NCBI GenBank assembly: GCA_031259845.1
Contig: JAIRKZ010000190.1
Span: forward strand, 1 to 64,000
Reading direction: 5' to 3'
DNA from: Tannerellaceae bacterium
Lineage (GTDB): Bacteria > Bacteroidota > Bacteroidia > Bacteroidales > Tannerellaceae
DNA: 64,000 nt
Position numbers and translations under genes: made by a program. Position 1 is the first letter of the stretch. Every line of letters starts with the position of its first letter. Under the pieces are notes generated by a model. The model was given only the letters and a program-made list of their open reading frames with translations. It did not search any database and was not told the DNA's origin. This document shows positions 17,261 to 25,846 of the stretch, piece by piece.

Positions 17261-19357
17261 TTAGCTAATCATTCCCCAATTTATCTTTCGGGAAAACAGT
17301 TGTTGGATATGCTCTTTTAACGCTTGATGCAATGGTGAAGAGAGGGTTGGGTCTTCGTCTAACAGCTGTTGCGCAATATCACGGGCATATTGAAGAATCT
17401 GCCCGTCCGAGGCCAGGTTGGCTATTTTCAAATCAATCCCCATTCCGCTTTGCCGGGTTCCGTCAATGTCGCCATGCCCGCGTAAGCGAAGGTCTGCTTC
17501 CGCTATTTCAAAACCATTATTTGTCTGAACCATAATTTCAAGGCGTTTACGCGTTTCGTCGCTCAATTTAAAGGATGACACAAGTATGCAATACGATTGT
17601 TCCGCCCCCCTCCCCACGCGCCCCCGGAGCTGGTGAAGCTGAGACAAACCGAACCGTTCGGCGCTTTCAATAACCATAACGGAGGCATTCGGCACATTTA
17701 CGCCTACTTCTATAACCGTAGTAGCCATTAATATCTGCGTTTCACCGGAAATAAACCTCCGCATTTCCTCTTCTTTTTCCGCCGCTTTCATCCGTCCATG
17801 CACCATACCTACCGCATATTCGGAAAAAACGTCTTTAAACGTATCAAATCCGTCTTCCAGATTTTTATAATCGAGCTTTTCGCTTCCTTCAATCAATGGA
17901 TAAACAACATAAACCTGGCGGCCCAAATGTATCTCCTTTCTCAAAAACGCATAAAGCTCTTTTTTCTTATTATCGTACCGGTGAAGTGTAAGTACGGGTT
18001 TTCTTCCGGGAGGGAGCCGGTCGATAACAGACACATCCAAATCGCCATATAAGGTCATGGCCAGCGTACGCGGTATAGGAGTAGCCGTCATCACCAGCAC
18101 ATGGGGGAGCGTTGCGTTCTTCTTCCACAGTTGGGCGCGCTGTTCCACTCCGAAACGATGCTGTTCGTCGATAATCGCTAATCCGAGCGACGAAAAGAGA
18201 ACGGTATCTTCTATCAAGGCATGCGTCCCGATGACGAGGTCTATTTCACCGGCGGCAATAGCCGGTAATAATTTGTTACGTTCTTTTTTCTTTGTCGATC
18301 CGGTAAGAAGCGCCACCCTTACATTCATATCACCCAGGAAGTTCATCACCGTTACGTAATGTTGATTGGCCAGAATCTCGGTTGGCGCCATCATACAAGC
18401 CTGGTAGTTATTGTCAATGGCCAAGAGCATAGACAGCAGAGCCACCAACGTTTTACCGCTTCCCACATCACCCTGTAATAAACGGTTCATCTGCCGCCCG
18501 CTACCCATATCGGCGCGTATTTCACGCATCACCCGTTTTTGCGCATCGGTTAGTTCAAAGGGAAGATACTCTTTATAAAAGGTATTAAAAGCGTCGCCTA
18601 CGGTGGAAAACACTAATCCTTTCAGTTTTTGCCTGCGATAACTTGCCGTCTGTAAAATATTGAGTTGGATAAAGAAAAGCTCTTCGAACTTCAAACGAAG
18701 TTGCGCCTTTTTCAGTGTATCCGCCGATTCGGGGAAATGAATATTCTTTATTGCTTCGGTACGGGAGATAAGTTTTGTTTTCTCCAACACATCGGAAGAA
18801 AGCGTTTCGGGGAGTTCCCATTCCAACAGGTTCAATAAAGCATATTGAAGGTTTTGAATGGCGCGCGAATTGAGAAAAGATTTTTTCATCTTTTCCGTTG
18901 TGTTGTAATAAGGCGTTAATCCGCCGGCTATCTGCCCGGCCTGTTCTATCGGGTCTATATCCGGGTGGACGATATTACAGGTACGTCCGAACTCCGTTGG
19001 CTTGCCGAATATAATATATTCTTTACCGGTATTGAATTTCTCCTTCACATAACCGATACCCTTAAACCAAACAAGTTCAATCACTCCCGTGCCGTCGGTA
19101 AAACGGGCAATCAATCTTTTTGCACGCCCCTCGCCCGCCGTTTCAAAGGATAAGATACGCCCTTTCAACTGAATATAGGGCATATTGCCGTTTATCTCGG
19201 CCACTTTATAGAAGCGGCTTCTGTCTATATATTTATAAGGGAAGTAATTCAGCAGGTCTTCAAAGGAAAAAATATCAGCCTCCTTCCCCAATACTTCCGC
19301 CTTTTTAGGGCCTACTCCGGTAAGGTATGTTATTGATCGTTTACCGAGGTTTAACAT
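17261..19357 (-). CDS. recG: ATP-dependent DNA helicase RecG
   Basis: 698 residues, the normal RecG length. The N-terminal wedge/OB domain (about 1-230) binds branched DNA. The SF2 motor follows: Walker A as GDVGSGKT (about 294-301), Walker B as DEQH, motif III as TATPIPRT, and the C-terminal RecG motif region with QLHQLRGRVGRG. RecG reverses stalled forks and remodels Holliday and D-loop structures. It sits 3 bp downstream of ispD and likely shares its transcript. Confidence 0.97.
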   Translation of the reverse strand: MLNLGKRSITYLTGVGPKKAEVLGKEADIFSFEDLLNYFPYKYIDRSRFYKVAEINGNMPYIQLKGRILSFETAGEGRAKRLIARFTDGTGVIELVWFKGIGYVKEKFNTGKEYIIFGKPTEFGRTCNIVHPDIDPIEQAGQIAGGLTPYYNTTEKMKKSFLNSRAIQNLQYALLNLLEWELPETLSSDVLEKTKLISRTEAIKNIHFPESADTLKKAQLRLKFEELFFIQLNILQTASYRRQKLKGLVFSTVGDAFNTFYKEYLPFELTDAQKRVMREIRADMGSGRQMNRLLQGDVGSGKTLVALLSMLLAIDNNYQACMMAPTEILANQHYVTVMNFLGDMNVRVALLTGSTKKKERNKLLPAIAAGEIDLVIGTHALIEDTVLFSSLGLAIIDEQHRFGVEQRAQLWKKNATLPHVLVMTATPIPRTLAMTLYGDLDVSVIDRLPPGRKPVLTLHRYDNKKKELYAFLRKEIHLGRQVYVVYPLIEGSEKLDYKNLEDGFDTFKDVFSEYAVGMVHGRMKAAEKEEEMRRFISGETQILMATTVIEVGVNVPNASVMVIESAERFGLSQLHQLRGRVGRGAEQSYCILVSSFKLSDETRKRLEIMVQTNNGFEIAEADLRLRGHGDIDGTRQSGMGIDLKIANLASDGQILQYARDIAQQLLDEDPTLSSPLHQALKEHIQQLFSRKINWGMIS

Positions 19358-19360
19358 AAG

Positions 19361-20038
19361 TCATTCGGTTTGGTTTCGGAGATACGCTTCTGCTATCAAT
19401 AGATCGAAAGGAGTGGTCAGTTTGATATTCTCCCGGTTGCCCGGCAGTAAGGCAACAGCATATCCCTTTGCCTCAACTACGGAAGCATCGTCTGTAAAAT
19501 CAGGCCTGTAATCTTGCCGGTATGCTTCAAACAACCAATCGCTTCTAAACGCCTGAGGCGTTTGCACAGCCACCAGGCGCCCTCTGTCTACCGGGCGTGA
19601 CAGGCCCGGTTCACACCTCTCCCGTATAGAATCCACAAGGGGAACAACCGGAATAGCGGCGCCGCTTCTTTCCGCACCGGCAAAACAATTCCCTATCACC
19701 TCCGCCGATACAAAAGGGCGAACGCCGTCATGCACGGCAATTAATCCCGGCCCGTCTATCAATGACAATCCGTTCTGCACCGAATGGAAACGGGTTTCCC
19801 CTCCATTTACAAGTTTGTGAGGTATCCGGCAATCCAACTCTTTGCACAACATAGTCCAATAAGGTTGATGTATCTCTGGTAAAACCAGCACAATCTCCGC
19901 TGACACATCCCACCGGTAAAAACGTTCCAATGTATGCATTAACACAGGGCGCCCCTTCAAAGGAATAAACTGTTTGGGCAATTCATTACCCATTCTTGCC
20001 CCTTTGCCGCCGGCTACTATCAACACATACCGTTTCAT
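19361..20038 (-). CDS. ispD: 2-C-methyl-D-erythritol 4-phosphate cytidylyltransferase
   Basis: 225 residues. Third step of the MEP isoprenoid pathway: MEP plus CTP gives CDP-ME. The nucleotide-binding start VAGGKGARMGNELPKQF, the AVHDGVRPFV motif (about 102-111), PQAF and TDDASVVE are all present. IspH, a later enzyme of the same pathway, is also in this window (49.8 kb). It overlaps xseB by 1 bp and lies in a xseA-xseB-ispD-recG run on the minus strand. Confidence 0.96.
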   Translation of the reverse strand: MKRYVLIVAGGKGARMGNELPKQFIPLKGRPVLMHTLERFYRWDVSAEIVLVLPEIHQPYWTMLCKELDCRIPHKLVNGGETRFHSVQNGLSLIDGPGLIAVHDGVRPFVSAEVIGNCFAGAERSGAAIPVVPLVDSIRERCEPGLSRPVDRGRLVAVQTPQAFRSDWLFEAYRQDYRPDFTDDASVVEAKGYAVALLPGNRENIKLTTPFDLLIAEAYLRNQTE

Positions 20039-20235
20039 CAGTCGAGCTCTTCCAATACTTTCTTTACGTCCTCATCCACTTTATACAGCTTCTCTTTACA
20101 AAGCTTTATCAAACGGGTAGCTTCTTTTACCTTATCGGAAAGAATATCTACGTCTAATTCGCCATTTTCAATATCCGTTACAATTTTACGAAGATTTTCT
20201 ACGGCTTCTTTATATGTTTCCTTATTATCCGGCAT
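20038..20235 (-). CDS. xseB: Exodeoxyribonuclease VII small subunit
   Basis: 65 residues, mostly helical, with the XseB pattern: YKEAVENLRKIVTDIENGEL then DVDILSDKVKEA and a final LYKVDEDVKKVLEELD-type helix. The small subunit binds the long C-terminal helices of XseA. One base separates it from the xseA stop, consistent with co-translation of the two subunits. Confidence 0.95.
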   Translation of the reverse strand: MPDNKETYKEAVENLRKIVTDIENGELDVDILSDKVKEATRLIKLCKEKLYKVDEDVKKVLEELD

Positions 20236-20236
20236 A

Positions 20237-21496
20237 TTATAGCGCTTTACTTTTTATTTCACCATCCGTAAAACGGGTAGTCAGTTCATCGCCTGTTGCA
20301 AACGAGGCAGCCCGTTTCATTATCTTGCCCTCTTTAAGCGTTAAACTGTATCCCCGCTTCATTATATATTCGGGCGATACCATTGTTATATATTGTTCTG
20401 TCAGTTGCATGTACCGATTGGTATCCATCACTTTACCGGTAACGGCTCGTTGCAACCGGTTCTTAGTATCCGCCAACAGCGCGTTATGTCTGCTGATTAA
20501 ATTGACGGCCGTTACAGGCAGCTTACCCACTAATATATGCAGTTGTGAACGGCTGCGCTCCATCCGGTTTAACGAAAAGGATACAACCGCCTGTTGCAAC
20601 CGGCTTACTTCCCCCGCCGCCAAATCCATCCGCCCAATAAGAAACTCGGCGACAGCCGTAGGCGTCTTCATACGTGTATAAGCCACTAAATCGAGTACCG
20701 TATCGTCTCTGTCGTGCCCGATTCCCGTTATAACCGGAAGGGGAAATTGCGCACAATTAGCCGCCAGCAAATAAGAATCAAAACTGGCTAAATCGGATGT
20801 AGCTCCTCCTCCACGTATAATAACTACGGCATCAAAACAATCGCTATGCCGGTAAATCCGGTCTAATGAAGCGATAACCGACGCCTCCGTTTTTTCGCCT
20901 TGCATAATAGCCGGAAATAATTTGAGATAGAACGGATAAGCCTTTTTATTTCCTGTCAACTGGTTGACAAAATCTTCATACCCTGCCGCCGTTGGCGAAG
21001 TAACCACGGCAATACGCACAGGAAGAACCGGCAACTCCAGTTCTTTATTCAAATCAAAAACGCCCTCCTGTTGTAAGCGGCGGATAATTTCCATCCGCCT
21101 GCGAAGCATATCGCCTACCGTATAAGCCGGGTCAATATCGCACACATTGAGGCTATACCCGTAAAGTTCATGGAACTCGACGGTTACTTTCACTAACACT
21201 TTCAGCCCGGAAGCAAAAGATTGTCCGGTTTCCTGTTCAAAATACGGTTTCACCATCCGGAATGTTTTTGCCCAGATAGCGCCCCTCGCCTTGGCAACCA
21301 TCTGTCCGGTAACGGGGCTTTTTTCTATAAATTCCAGGTAGCAATGTCCCGAAACGTTCACCCGCACATCGCTCATCTCCGCTTTTACCCACCAGGAACC
21401 GGCAAATGATTGGTTTATTTTCTCTTTTATCCGTCCATTCAGTTCAAGCAGGGAGATTTCTTCCCTGCCGCCAGAATCATTATTCATTCCGAACAT
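20237..21496 (-). CDS. xseA: Exodeoxyribonuclease VII large subunit
   Basis: 419 residues. An N-terminal OB fold (about 15-110, ISLLELNGRIKEKI and WVKAEMSDV) is followed by the catalytic domain (about 130-330) with TSPTAAGYEDF, IRGGGATSDLASFDS and GIGHDRDDTVLDLVA, then a coiled region and the small C-terminal domain (YIMKRGYSLTLKEGK). It degrades single-stranded DNA from both ends to oligonucleotides. A second Met three codons in (21487) is equally likely as the start. The first codons overlap the 3' end of the subtilase gene by up to 17 bp. Confidence 0.95.
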   Translation of the reverse strand: MFGMNNDSGGREEISLLELNGRIKEKINQSFAGSWWVKAEMSDVRVNVSGHCYLEFIEKSPVTGQMVAKARGAIWAKTFRMVKPYFEQETGQSFASGLKVLVKVTVEFHELYGYSLNVCDIDPAYTVGDMLRRRMEIIRRLQQEGVFDLNKELELPVLPVRIAVVTSPTAAGYEDFVNQLTGNKKAYPFYLKLFPAIMQGEKTEASVIASLDRIYRHSDCFDAVVIIRGGGATSDLASFDSYLLAANCAQFPLPVITGIGHDRDDTVLDLVAYTRMKTPTAVAEFLIGRMDLAAGEVSRLQQAVVSFSLNRMERSRSQLHILVGKLPVTAVNLISRHNALLADTKNRLQRAVTGKVMDTNRYMQLTEQYITMVSPEYIMKRGYSLTLKEGKIMKRAASFATGDELTTRFTDGEIKSKAL

Positions 21497-22856
21497 TCCG
21501 CCTTTCCGTATTTAATGCTTTATACATATCCGGGATACCATATCCCACTTCAATATCAGGTTGCTTATATTGGGAAGATACACGTTGTATTAATCTGATT
21601 ACTTCTTTATTACTAAGCCACGGGAGCGCTTGCCAAAGACAAACGCCCAAACCTGCCAGTACAGGCGTTGCGAACGATGTACCGTTGCCGAAACGGACAT
21701 TTCCGCTACAATCCATAACGGTTACGCTGGTTCCCAGGGCAACCGCATCCGGTTTAACACGCCCGTCGGCCGTAAATCCGGTAGAACTAAAGGGGCTTTT
21801 CTTTTTTTCACTTGTGGCAGCTCCTACGGTAAATACATTTTCCGCATCGGAAGGAAACGTTATCTTCTCCCAATTCCCGGTTCCTTCATTTCCGGCGCTG
21901 ATAAATAACAGGATTCCTTTTTCCGCTGCCATTTCCGCCGCACGGGTAATAAATGCCGTCTTCCCATCGAGTGACGACTGGTTGTAATTCAACGCTTCGT
22001 CATCAAACATAAAATAGCCCAATGACGAAGAAACCACTTTTACGCCCACGCTATCGGCAAATTCTACTGCGGCAGCCCAATAATCTTCTTCAATGGGATA
22101 TTCGGAATGTCCGTCTTCACTTTTTATCAACCAATAAGAAGCTTCCGGGGCCGTACCCACCATAATTCCCGGCATATTCGCAGCAAGGCATGAAAAAGCT
22201 TTGGTTCCATGCGTCTCATCATTATAAACGCTTTCGCCTGGCGCTACTATATTACGGGTTCCTATGATATCTACCGATTCAAATACAGACATCCTGTCTA
22301 CATTCATAAAACCGGCGTCAATAACGGCCACCTGCATACCTTTTCCCCGGTATCCCTCTTCATGCAGTTTTACTCCGTTGAGCATTTCTAGTTGTTTCTC
22401 CGCATATCCGTATCGCGATTCTAAAGCGGCGTCTGAAGGATATAAACGGGACGTATCACGTACATCCTCTATTGCAGGGTTTCTCCTGCCTCTCCATACC
22501 CATTTTACGGAATCAACCATGGGCAACTCCTGTAATTGCTCTACAACAGCGCTGTCTTCCGCCATTACAACAACCGTTGAGAACCAACGGCTTTGCACAA
22601 CCGGTTCTCCCCCCGTAGACGCTAATACATCCAGATAAGAAGATGCAATAGGGAGGTCTGATTCATCTACCCATTTCCCTTCCCTCAAACGCCGGTCGAT
22701 AGCGGCTTCGGACAAAAAGGATTCCGGTTGATCAACGGTATAACCCGAATTTCCTTTATCTTTTAAATAAACGCGAAAACCATAGCTTTCCCCACACAAC
22801 GCTTCAAAAGAAAAGACAAAACAAACAAATAACAAACATAAGCGTATATATAACAT
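21480..22856 (-). CDS. S8-family serine peptidase (subtilase)
   Basis: 458 residues. Signal peptide about 1-20. The subtilisin triad is visible: Asp in QVAVIDAGFM (about 174), His in DETHGTKAFSCLAA (about 211) and Ser in GNGTSFATPVLAG (about 393); the oxyanion Asn is in FISAGNEGTG. An N-terminal prodomain-like region of ~130 residues precedes the catalytic part. There is no clear C-terminal type IX sorting domain, so the product is probably periplasmic or surface-attached. Bacteroidetes relatives sit in the same position before xseA. Substrate unknown. Confidence 0.92.
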   Translation of the reverse strand: MLYIRLCLLFVCFVFSFEALCGESYGFRVYLKDKGNSGYTVDQPESFLSEAAIDRRLREGKWVDESDLPIASSYLDVLASTGGEPVVQSRWFSTVVVMAEDSAVVEQLQELPMVDSVKWVWRGRRNPAIEDVRDTSRLYPSDAALESRYGYAEKQLEMLNGVKLHEEGYRGKGMQVAVIDAGFMNVDRMSVFESVDIIGTRNIVAPGESVYNDETHGTKAFSCLAANMPGIMVGTAPEASYWLIKSEDGHSEYPIEEDYWAAAVEFADSVGVKVVSSSLGYFMFDDEALNYNQSSLDGKTAFITRAAEMAAEKGILLFISAGNEGTGNWEKITFPSDAENVFTVGAATSEKKKSPFSSTGFTADGRVKPDAVALGTSVTVMDCSGNVRFGNGTSFATPVLAGLGVCLWQALPWLSNKEVIRLIQRVSSQYKQPDIEVGYGIPDMYKALNTERRNVRNE

Positions 22857-22865
22857 ATTTACAGG

Positions 22866-23333
22866 TTATTCCATTGTATCGAAAACAGGAATCTCACGTT
22901 TCACGCTCTGACGTAACGAAATCAATGTTTCGGTAGCCGTTACGCCCGGTATTTCCTGGATACGTGAATTTAGCAATTCCATTAAATGTTCATTGTCTCT
23001 TGCATACAATTTAATCAGCATCGTATAAGGGCCTGTAGTAAAGTGGCATTCCACTACTTCCGGGATTTTCTCAAACTCAGGCACTACGTCTTTATACATA
23101 GAACCTCTTTCCAATTTCACTCCGATATACGTACAGGTATTAAATCCCAGGCATTTCGGATTGATATGGTATCCCGATCCGGTAATAGCAGTCATATCCA
23201 TCATCCGCTGTACCCGTTGATGAATCGCTGCACGTGATACGCCACACTCTTCAGCAACGTCTTTGAAAGGAATACGTGCATTTTTAGAGATAATATTTAA
23301 AATCTGCCTGTCTAATTTGTCTATTTTTTCCAT
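22866..23333 (-). CDS. Lrp/AsnC-family transcriptional regulator
   Basis: 155 residues. N-terminal helix-turn-helix (about 5-60: LDRQILNIISKNARIPFKDVAEECGVSR without its last residues) and a C-terminal RAM ligand-binding domain (about 70-150, with CHFTTGPYTMLIKLYA). Feast/famine regulators form octamers and sense amino acids. The position 9 bp upstream of the subtilase gene suggests cotranscription. The effector is not identifiable from the sequence. Confidence 0.94.
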   Translation of the reverse strand: MEKIDKLDRQILNIISKNARIPFKDVAEECGVSRAAIHQRVQRMMDMTAITGSGYHINPKCLGFNTCTYIGVKLERGSMYKDVVPEFEKIPEVVECHFTTGPYTMLIKLYARDNEHLMELLNSRIQEIPGVTATETLISLRQSVKREIPVFDTME

Positions 23334-23375
23334 TATTGCAGTAGTATTGTTTTTATGTCATATTTATTGAATTAT

Positions 23376-23383
23376 CAAAAGTA
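23376..23383 (-). promoter_or_regulatory. -7 box for the Lrp/AsnC gene
   Basis: Minus-strand TACTTTTG matches TAnnTTTG exactly, 42 bp before the regulator's ATG. No evident TTG at 19 bp. Confidence 0.5.
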
Positions 23384-23442
23384 TGTATTAATTTTAAATC
23401 ACGTATCATATTGAAAGAAAAAAGTCTATAATAAATAAAAAA

Positions 23443-23483
23443 AGTGAGGAAGTATATGCTTTTTAGCATATCTTCTTCACTTT
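23443..23483 (-). terminator. Intrinsic terminator of the FKBP pair
   Basis: A long stem (AGTGAGGAAGTATATGCT against AGCATATCTTCTTCACT, one or two mismatches) with a 4-T loop lies just past the stop of the FKBP lipoprotein gene. On the minus strand it is followed by an uninterrupted T-rich run (complement of 23431-23442). Confidence 0.8.
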
Positions 23484-23508
23484 ATATAACTTTTTGCAAG
23501 TTTATCGT

Positions 23509-24225
23509 TTACTTAACGATCTCCAGCAGTTCTACTTCAAATTTTAATGTGCTGCCCGGTTTAATATTCTGGTTGCCTCTGTCGCCATAAGCAAGATCCG
23601 AGGGAATCCAGAAAGTATATTTCGAGCCTACCGGCATAATCTGAATACCTTCCGTCCAACCTCTGATAACGCCATTCAAGCCAAATTCGGCAGGTTCGCC
23701 GCGGCTGTATGAGCTGTCAAATTCTGTTCCGTCAAGGAATGTTCCGGTATAATGTACTTTCACACGGTCTTCTGCTGTAGGCTTTTCCCCGGCGCCTTCG
23801 GCAATTACCTGATATTGCAAACCGCTTTCGGTGGTAATAACGCCGGCTTTCGTTTTATTCTCTTCGAGAAACTTTTCTCCTTCGGCTTTAACGCTGCTTA
23901 ACTCCTCTGCCTGTGCACGCATAAAATAAGACTGTATAAAGTTCTGCGCTTCGGCAATTGCCATTTTATAACTACCGGTATCGCTCTTCAGGCCTTGTTC
24001 CATGCCGGCCAATAACAGGTCGATATTAATCGGTTTCCCCGGAACCGTTTTCAGATTGGCGGCAAATCCTTCTCCATTAGCCAAACCTAATGCATAGCTG
24101 GCGCTATCTACCGCTGTCTTTAGGCTTACACTTCTTTTAGAATCACAAGATGTTGCAGAAACGCCTACTGCTACGATAGCAGCGGCAACAAATACACTAA
24201 TTCTTTTCATCGTTCTTTTATTCAT
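23509..24225 (-). CDS. FKBP-type peptidyl-prolyl isomerase lipoprotein
   Basis: 238 residues. The leader ends in a lipobox (VSATSC, Cys about 27), so it is an outer-membrane- or periplasm-facing lipoprotein. A helical dimerisation domain (about 35-125, FkpA/Mip-like) precedes the FKBP domain (about 130-238), with KVHYTGTFLDGTEFDSS, FGLNGVIRGWTEGIQ and IPSDLAYGDRG. It assists folding of envelope proteins. Only 3 bp separate it from the next FKBP gene upstream, with which it shares domain order, so they are tandem paralogues in one operon. Confidence 0.94.
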   Translation of the reverse strand: MNKRTMKRISVFVAAAIVAVGVSATSCDSKRSVSLKTAVDSASYALGLANGEGFAANLKTVPGKPINIDLLLAGMEQGLKSDTGSYKMAIAEAQNFIQSYFMRAQAEELSSVKAEGEKFLEENKTKAGVITTESGLQYQVIAEGAGEKPTAEDRVKVHYTGTFLDGTEFDSSYSRGEPAEFGLNGVIRGWTEGIQIMPVGSKYTFWIPSDLAYGDRGNQNIKPGSTLKFEVELLEIVK

Positions 24226-24228
24226 TAA

Positions 24229-24816
24229 TTATTTTACTATATCCAATAACTCCACATCAAAAATCAACGAGCTGTTAGGTTCAATACTCTCTCCGGCTCC
24301 TTTTTCGCCATACGCCAGGCCGGAAGGAATGAACAGTCTCCATTTAGCGCCCGTTTCCATCAATTGTAACGCCTCTACCCAACCGGGTATCACCTGCGAA
24401 ACGCCAAATACGGCAGGTTCGCCCCGCTGTATGGAACTGTCGAATACGGTTCCGTTGATCAACGTTCCGTGATAGTGGCATTTTACTTTATCGGAAGCCT
24501 TCGGTTTCGCTCCGGTTCCTTTCCTCAGCGTTTCATATTGCAGTCCGCTCGGCAATTCCACCACGCCTGCTTTCTTTTTATTGATCAACAGAAACTCTTC
24601 CCCTGCTTTCTTATTTAATTCCAGTTTTTCTTTCTGAAGTTTTGCAAAATAATCATTGATAACCTGTTTTGCTTCTTCATAACGAATATCCGGTTCTTTA
24701 CCATCCAGGACATCTGTCATGCCTTTGATGAAATCTCCCACCTGAATACCTTTAATGCCTGAGTTCTGAAAATTATTCCCAATACTTAACCCTAACGCAT
24801 AACTTACCTTATCCAT
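24229..24816 (-). CDS. FKBP-type peptidyl-prolyl isomerase
   Basis: 195 residues with the same helical N-terminal domain plus FKBP domain as its neighbour (KCHYHGTLINGTVFDSS, FGVSQVIPGWVEALQ, IPSGLAYGEKG), but with no signal peptide: it begins MDKVSYALGLSIGNNF. It is therefore either cytoplasmic or its true start lies elsewhere; the promoter 32 bp upstream leaves no room for a leader, so I favour cytoplasmic. It is the first gene of the two-FKBP operon. Confidence 0.93.
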   Translation of the reverse strand: MDKVSYALGLSIGNNFQNSGIKGIQVGDFIKGMTDVLDGKEPDIRYEEAKQVINDYFAKLQKEKLELNKKAGEEFLLINKKKAGVVELPSGLQYETLRKGTGAKPKASDKVKCHYHGTLINGTVFDSSIQRGEPAVFGVSQVIPGWVEALQLMETGAKWRLFIPSGLAYGEKGAGESIEPNSSLIFDVELLDIVK

Positions 24817-24847
24817 TCCTTTTTCTTTCTCACCTATTTATGAGGCA

Positions 24848-24855
24848 CAAAAGTA
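24848..24855 (-). promoter_or_regulatory. -7 box for the FKBP operon
   Basis: Minus-strand TACTTTTG (exact TAnnTTTG), 31 bp before the first FKBP ATG. Confidence 0.55.
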
Positions 24856-24881
24856 ATGTTTTTACTGATATAACACCTAAA

Positions 24882-25334
24882 TTATTTATTCTTTTTTAGT
24901 TCAACCGTATCAAAATAACAATCTTCAATATCTCTTTTTCTTTTAAGAGCTTCCATGAAATAATAATCGGCATAGTTCAGGGGAACGTCTATTTCTGCAT
25001 TGTGAGGAATACTGCCTACGGAATGTTTCAAAAGGAAATGTCCGTTCTCTCCCAATTCAGCGCGATAAGCAGGCGAAGCCAATGAAGTCATTATCTTGTC
25101 GGCGTATGTTTTATAAGAAGCCGCGCTATCTACATCCATCGTACTTAATTCATAGAGCGCAGACGCGAGACAAGCCGCAGCGGAAGCATCCCGTAATTCG
25201 TTTGGAATTTCAGGCGCATCCATATCCCAATAAGGAATCAGGTCTTCCGGCATATCAGAATGATTCTTCATAAAGTCAAACGCTTTAACGCCCGTTGCTT
25301 CAAGGCAAGGTATGGAATAACCCCGGCAGAACAC
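24882..25334 (-). pseudogene. C-terminal remnant of a GH88 unsaturated glucuronyl hydrolase
   Basis: About 150 codons remain, matching the C-terminal third of GH88 enzymes (usual length ~400): IPYWDMDAPEIPNELRDASAAACLASAL, split here by family landmarks PYWD, DAP and RDASAA, then the closing LNYADYYFMEALKR. The active-site N-terminal half is missing. GH88 enzymes remove unsaturated uronic acid from lyase products of host glycosaminoglycans. The open frame begins at an arbitrary Met about 40 bp from dispersed repeat copy B, so truncation and the repeat may be linked. Not expected to be functional. Confidence 0.8.
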
Positions 25335-25373
25335 AAGTCAAAAAAACGCTTAATATCGGGTGTATAGAGCATA

Positions 25374-25676
25374 CAAAAACTTTATTTTTTTCGTTATTTT
25401 CAGTCACATTTCACATAAGGCTCTTATATTCCAATAGATAGGTGTGACTGAACAGGTGACGGAGTGTGACGGAGCGTGATTAGACGTGACTGAGCTTCAA
25501 CTTATATATGCGAAGATACATTTATACGGGTGAGTTTGGAAAAAAAATCATTATAATGTCTTCAGTAAACCATTATAATGGTTTGATAAAGAGATTATAA
25601 TGGTTTTCTAAAAGCATCATAATAGTTTGCCGGAGTCATTGTAATGATTTTTTTTTGCTTCGCAATTGCTGTGATA
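25374..25676. repeat. Dispersed intergenic repeat, copy B
   Basis: About 300 bp that aligns end to end with 46312-46605 at high identity by eye. It has three parts: a GTGACnGAG motif repeated about every 10-12 bp (25446-25495); an A/T-rich middle with ACTTATATATGCGA; and a 22-bp-period array of ATTATAATGG-like cores (25550, 25572, 25594, 25616, 25638) with 12-base linkers. No coding frame. Flanks differ between copies, so the edges are real. Confidence 0.85.
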
Positions 25677-25698
25677 TAAAAGAAAGCTGATTAGGAAT

Positions 25699-25729
25699 TT
25701 TGTCGTACACCCCTTAGTCGCTATCTTTA
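25699..25729 (+). promoter_or_regulatory. Promoter upstream of the Sir2 gene
   Basis: TTTG at 25699-25702 and TATCTTTA at 25722-25729 are spaced 19 bp apart. A perfect -7 box TAAATTTG (25743-25750) lies a little further on without a good -33. The Sir2 start is about 90-110 bp downstream, leaving an unusually long leader. Confidence 0.55.
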
Positions 25730-25747
25730 CCGGAAAATAAACTAAAT

Positions 25748-25846
25748 TTGCATAAATTAGAATCAGAGAGGGATATATGGAGCGAAAAGCTGTCGGCGGA
25801 AAGACTGTTACAATTGCAGGGTTATAATTATATGATAATAATATGA
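25748..25846 (+). other. Short open frame overlapping the Sir2 start
   Basis: A 32-codon frame (possible TTG start) whose TGA stop overlaps the Sir2 ATG as ATGA. The peptide is helical and charged (KLESERDIWSEKLSAERL, then LQLQGYNY). It could be a coupled leader peptide or the 3' fossil of a lost gene, since the frame stays open back to 25718. No homologue recognised; no ATG start except near the end. Confidence 0.3.
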
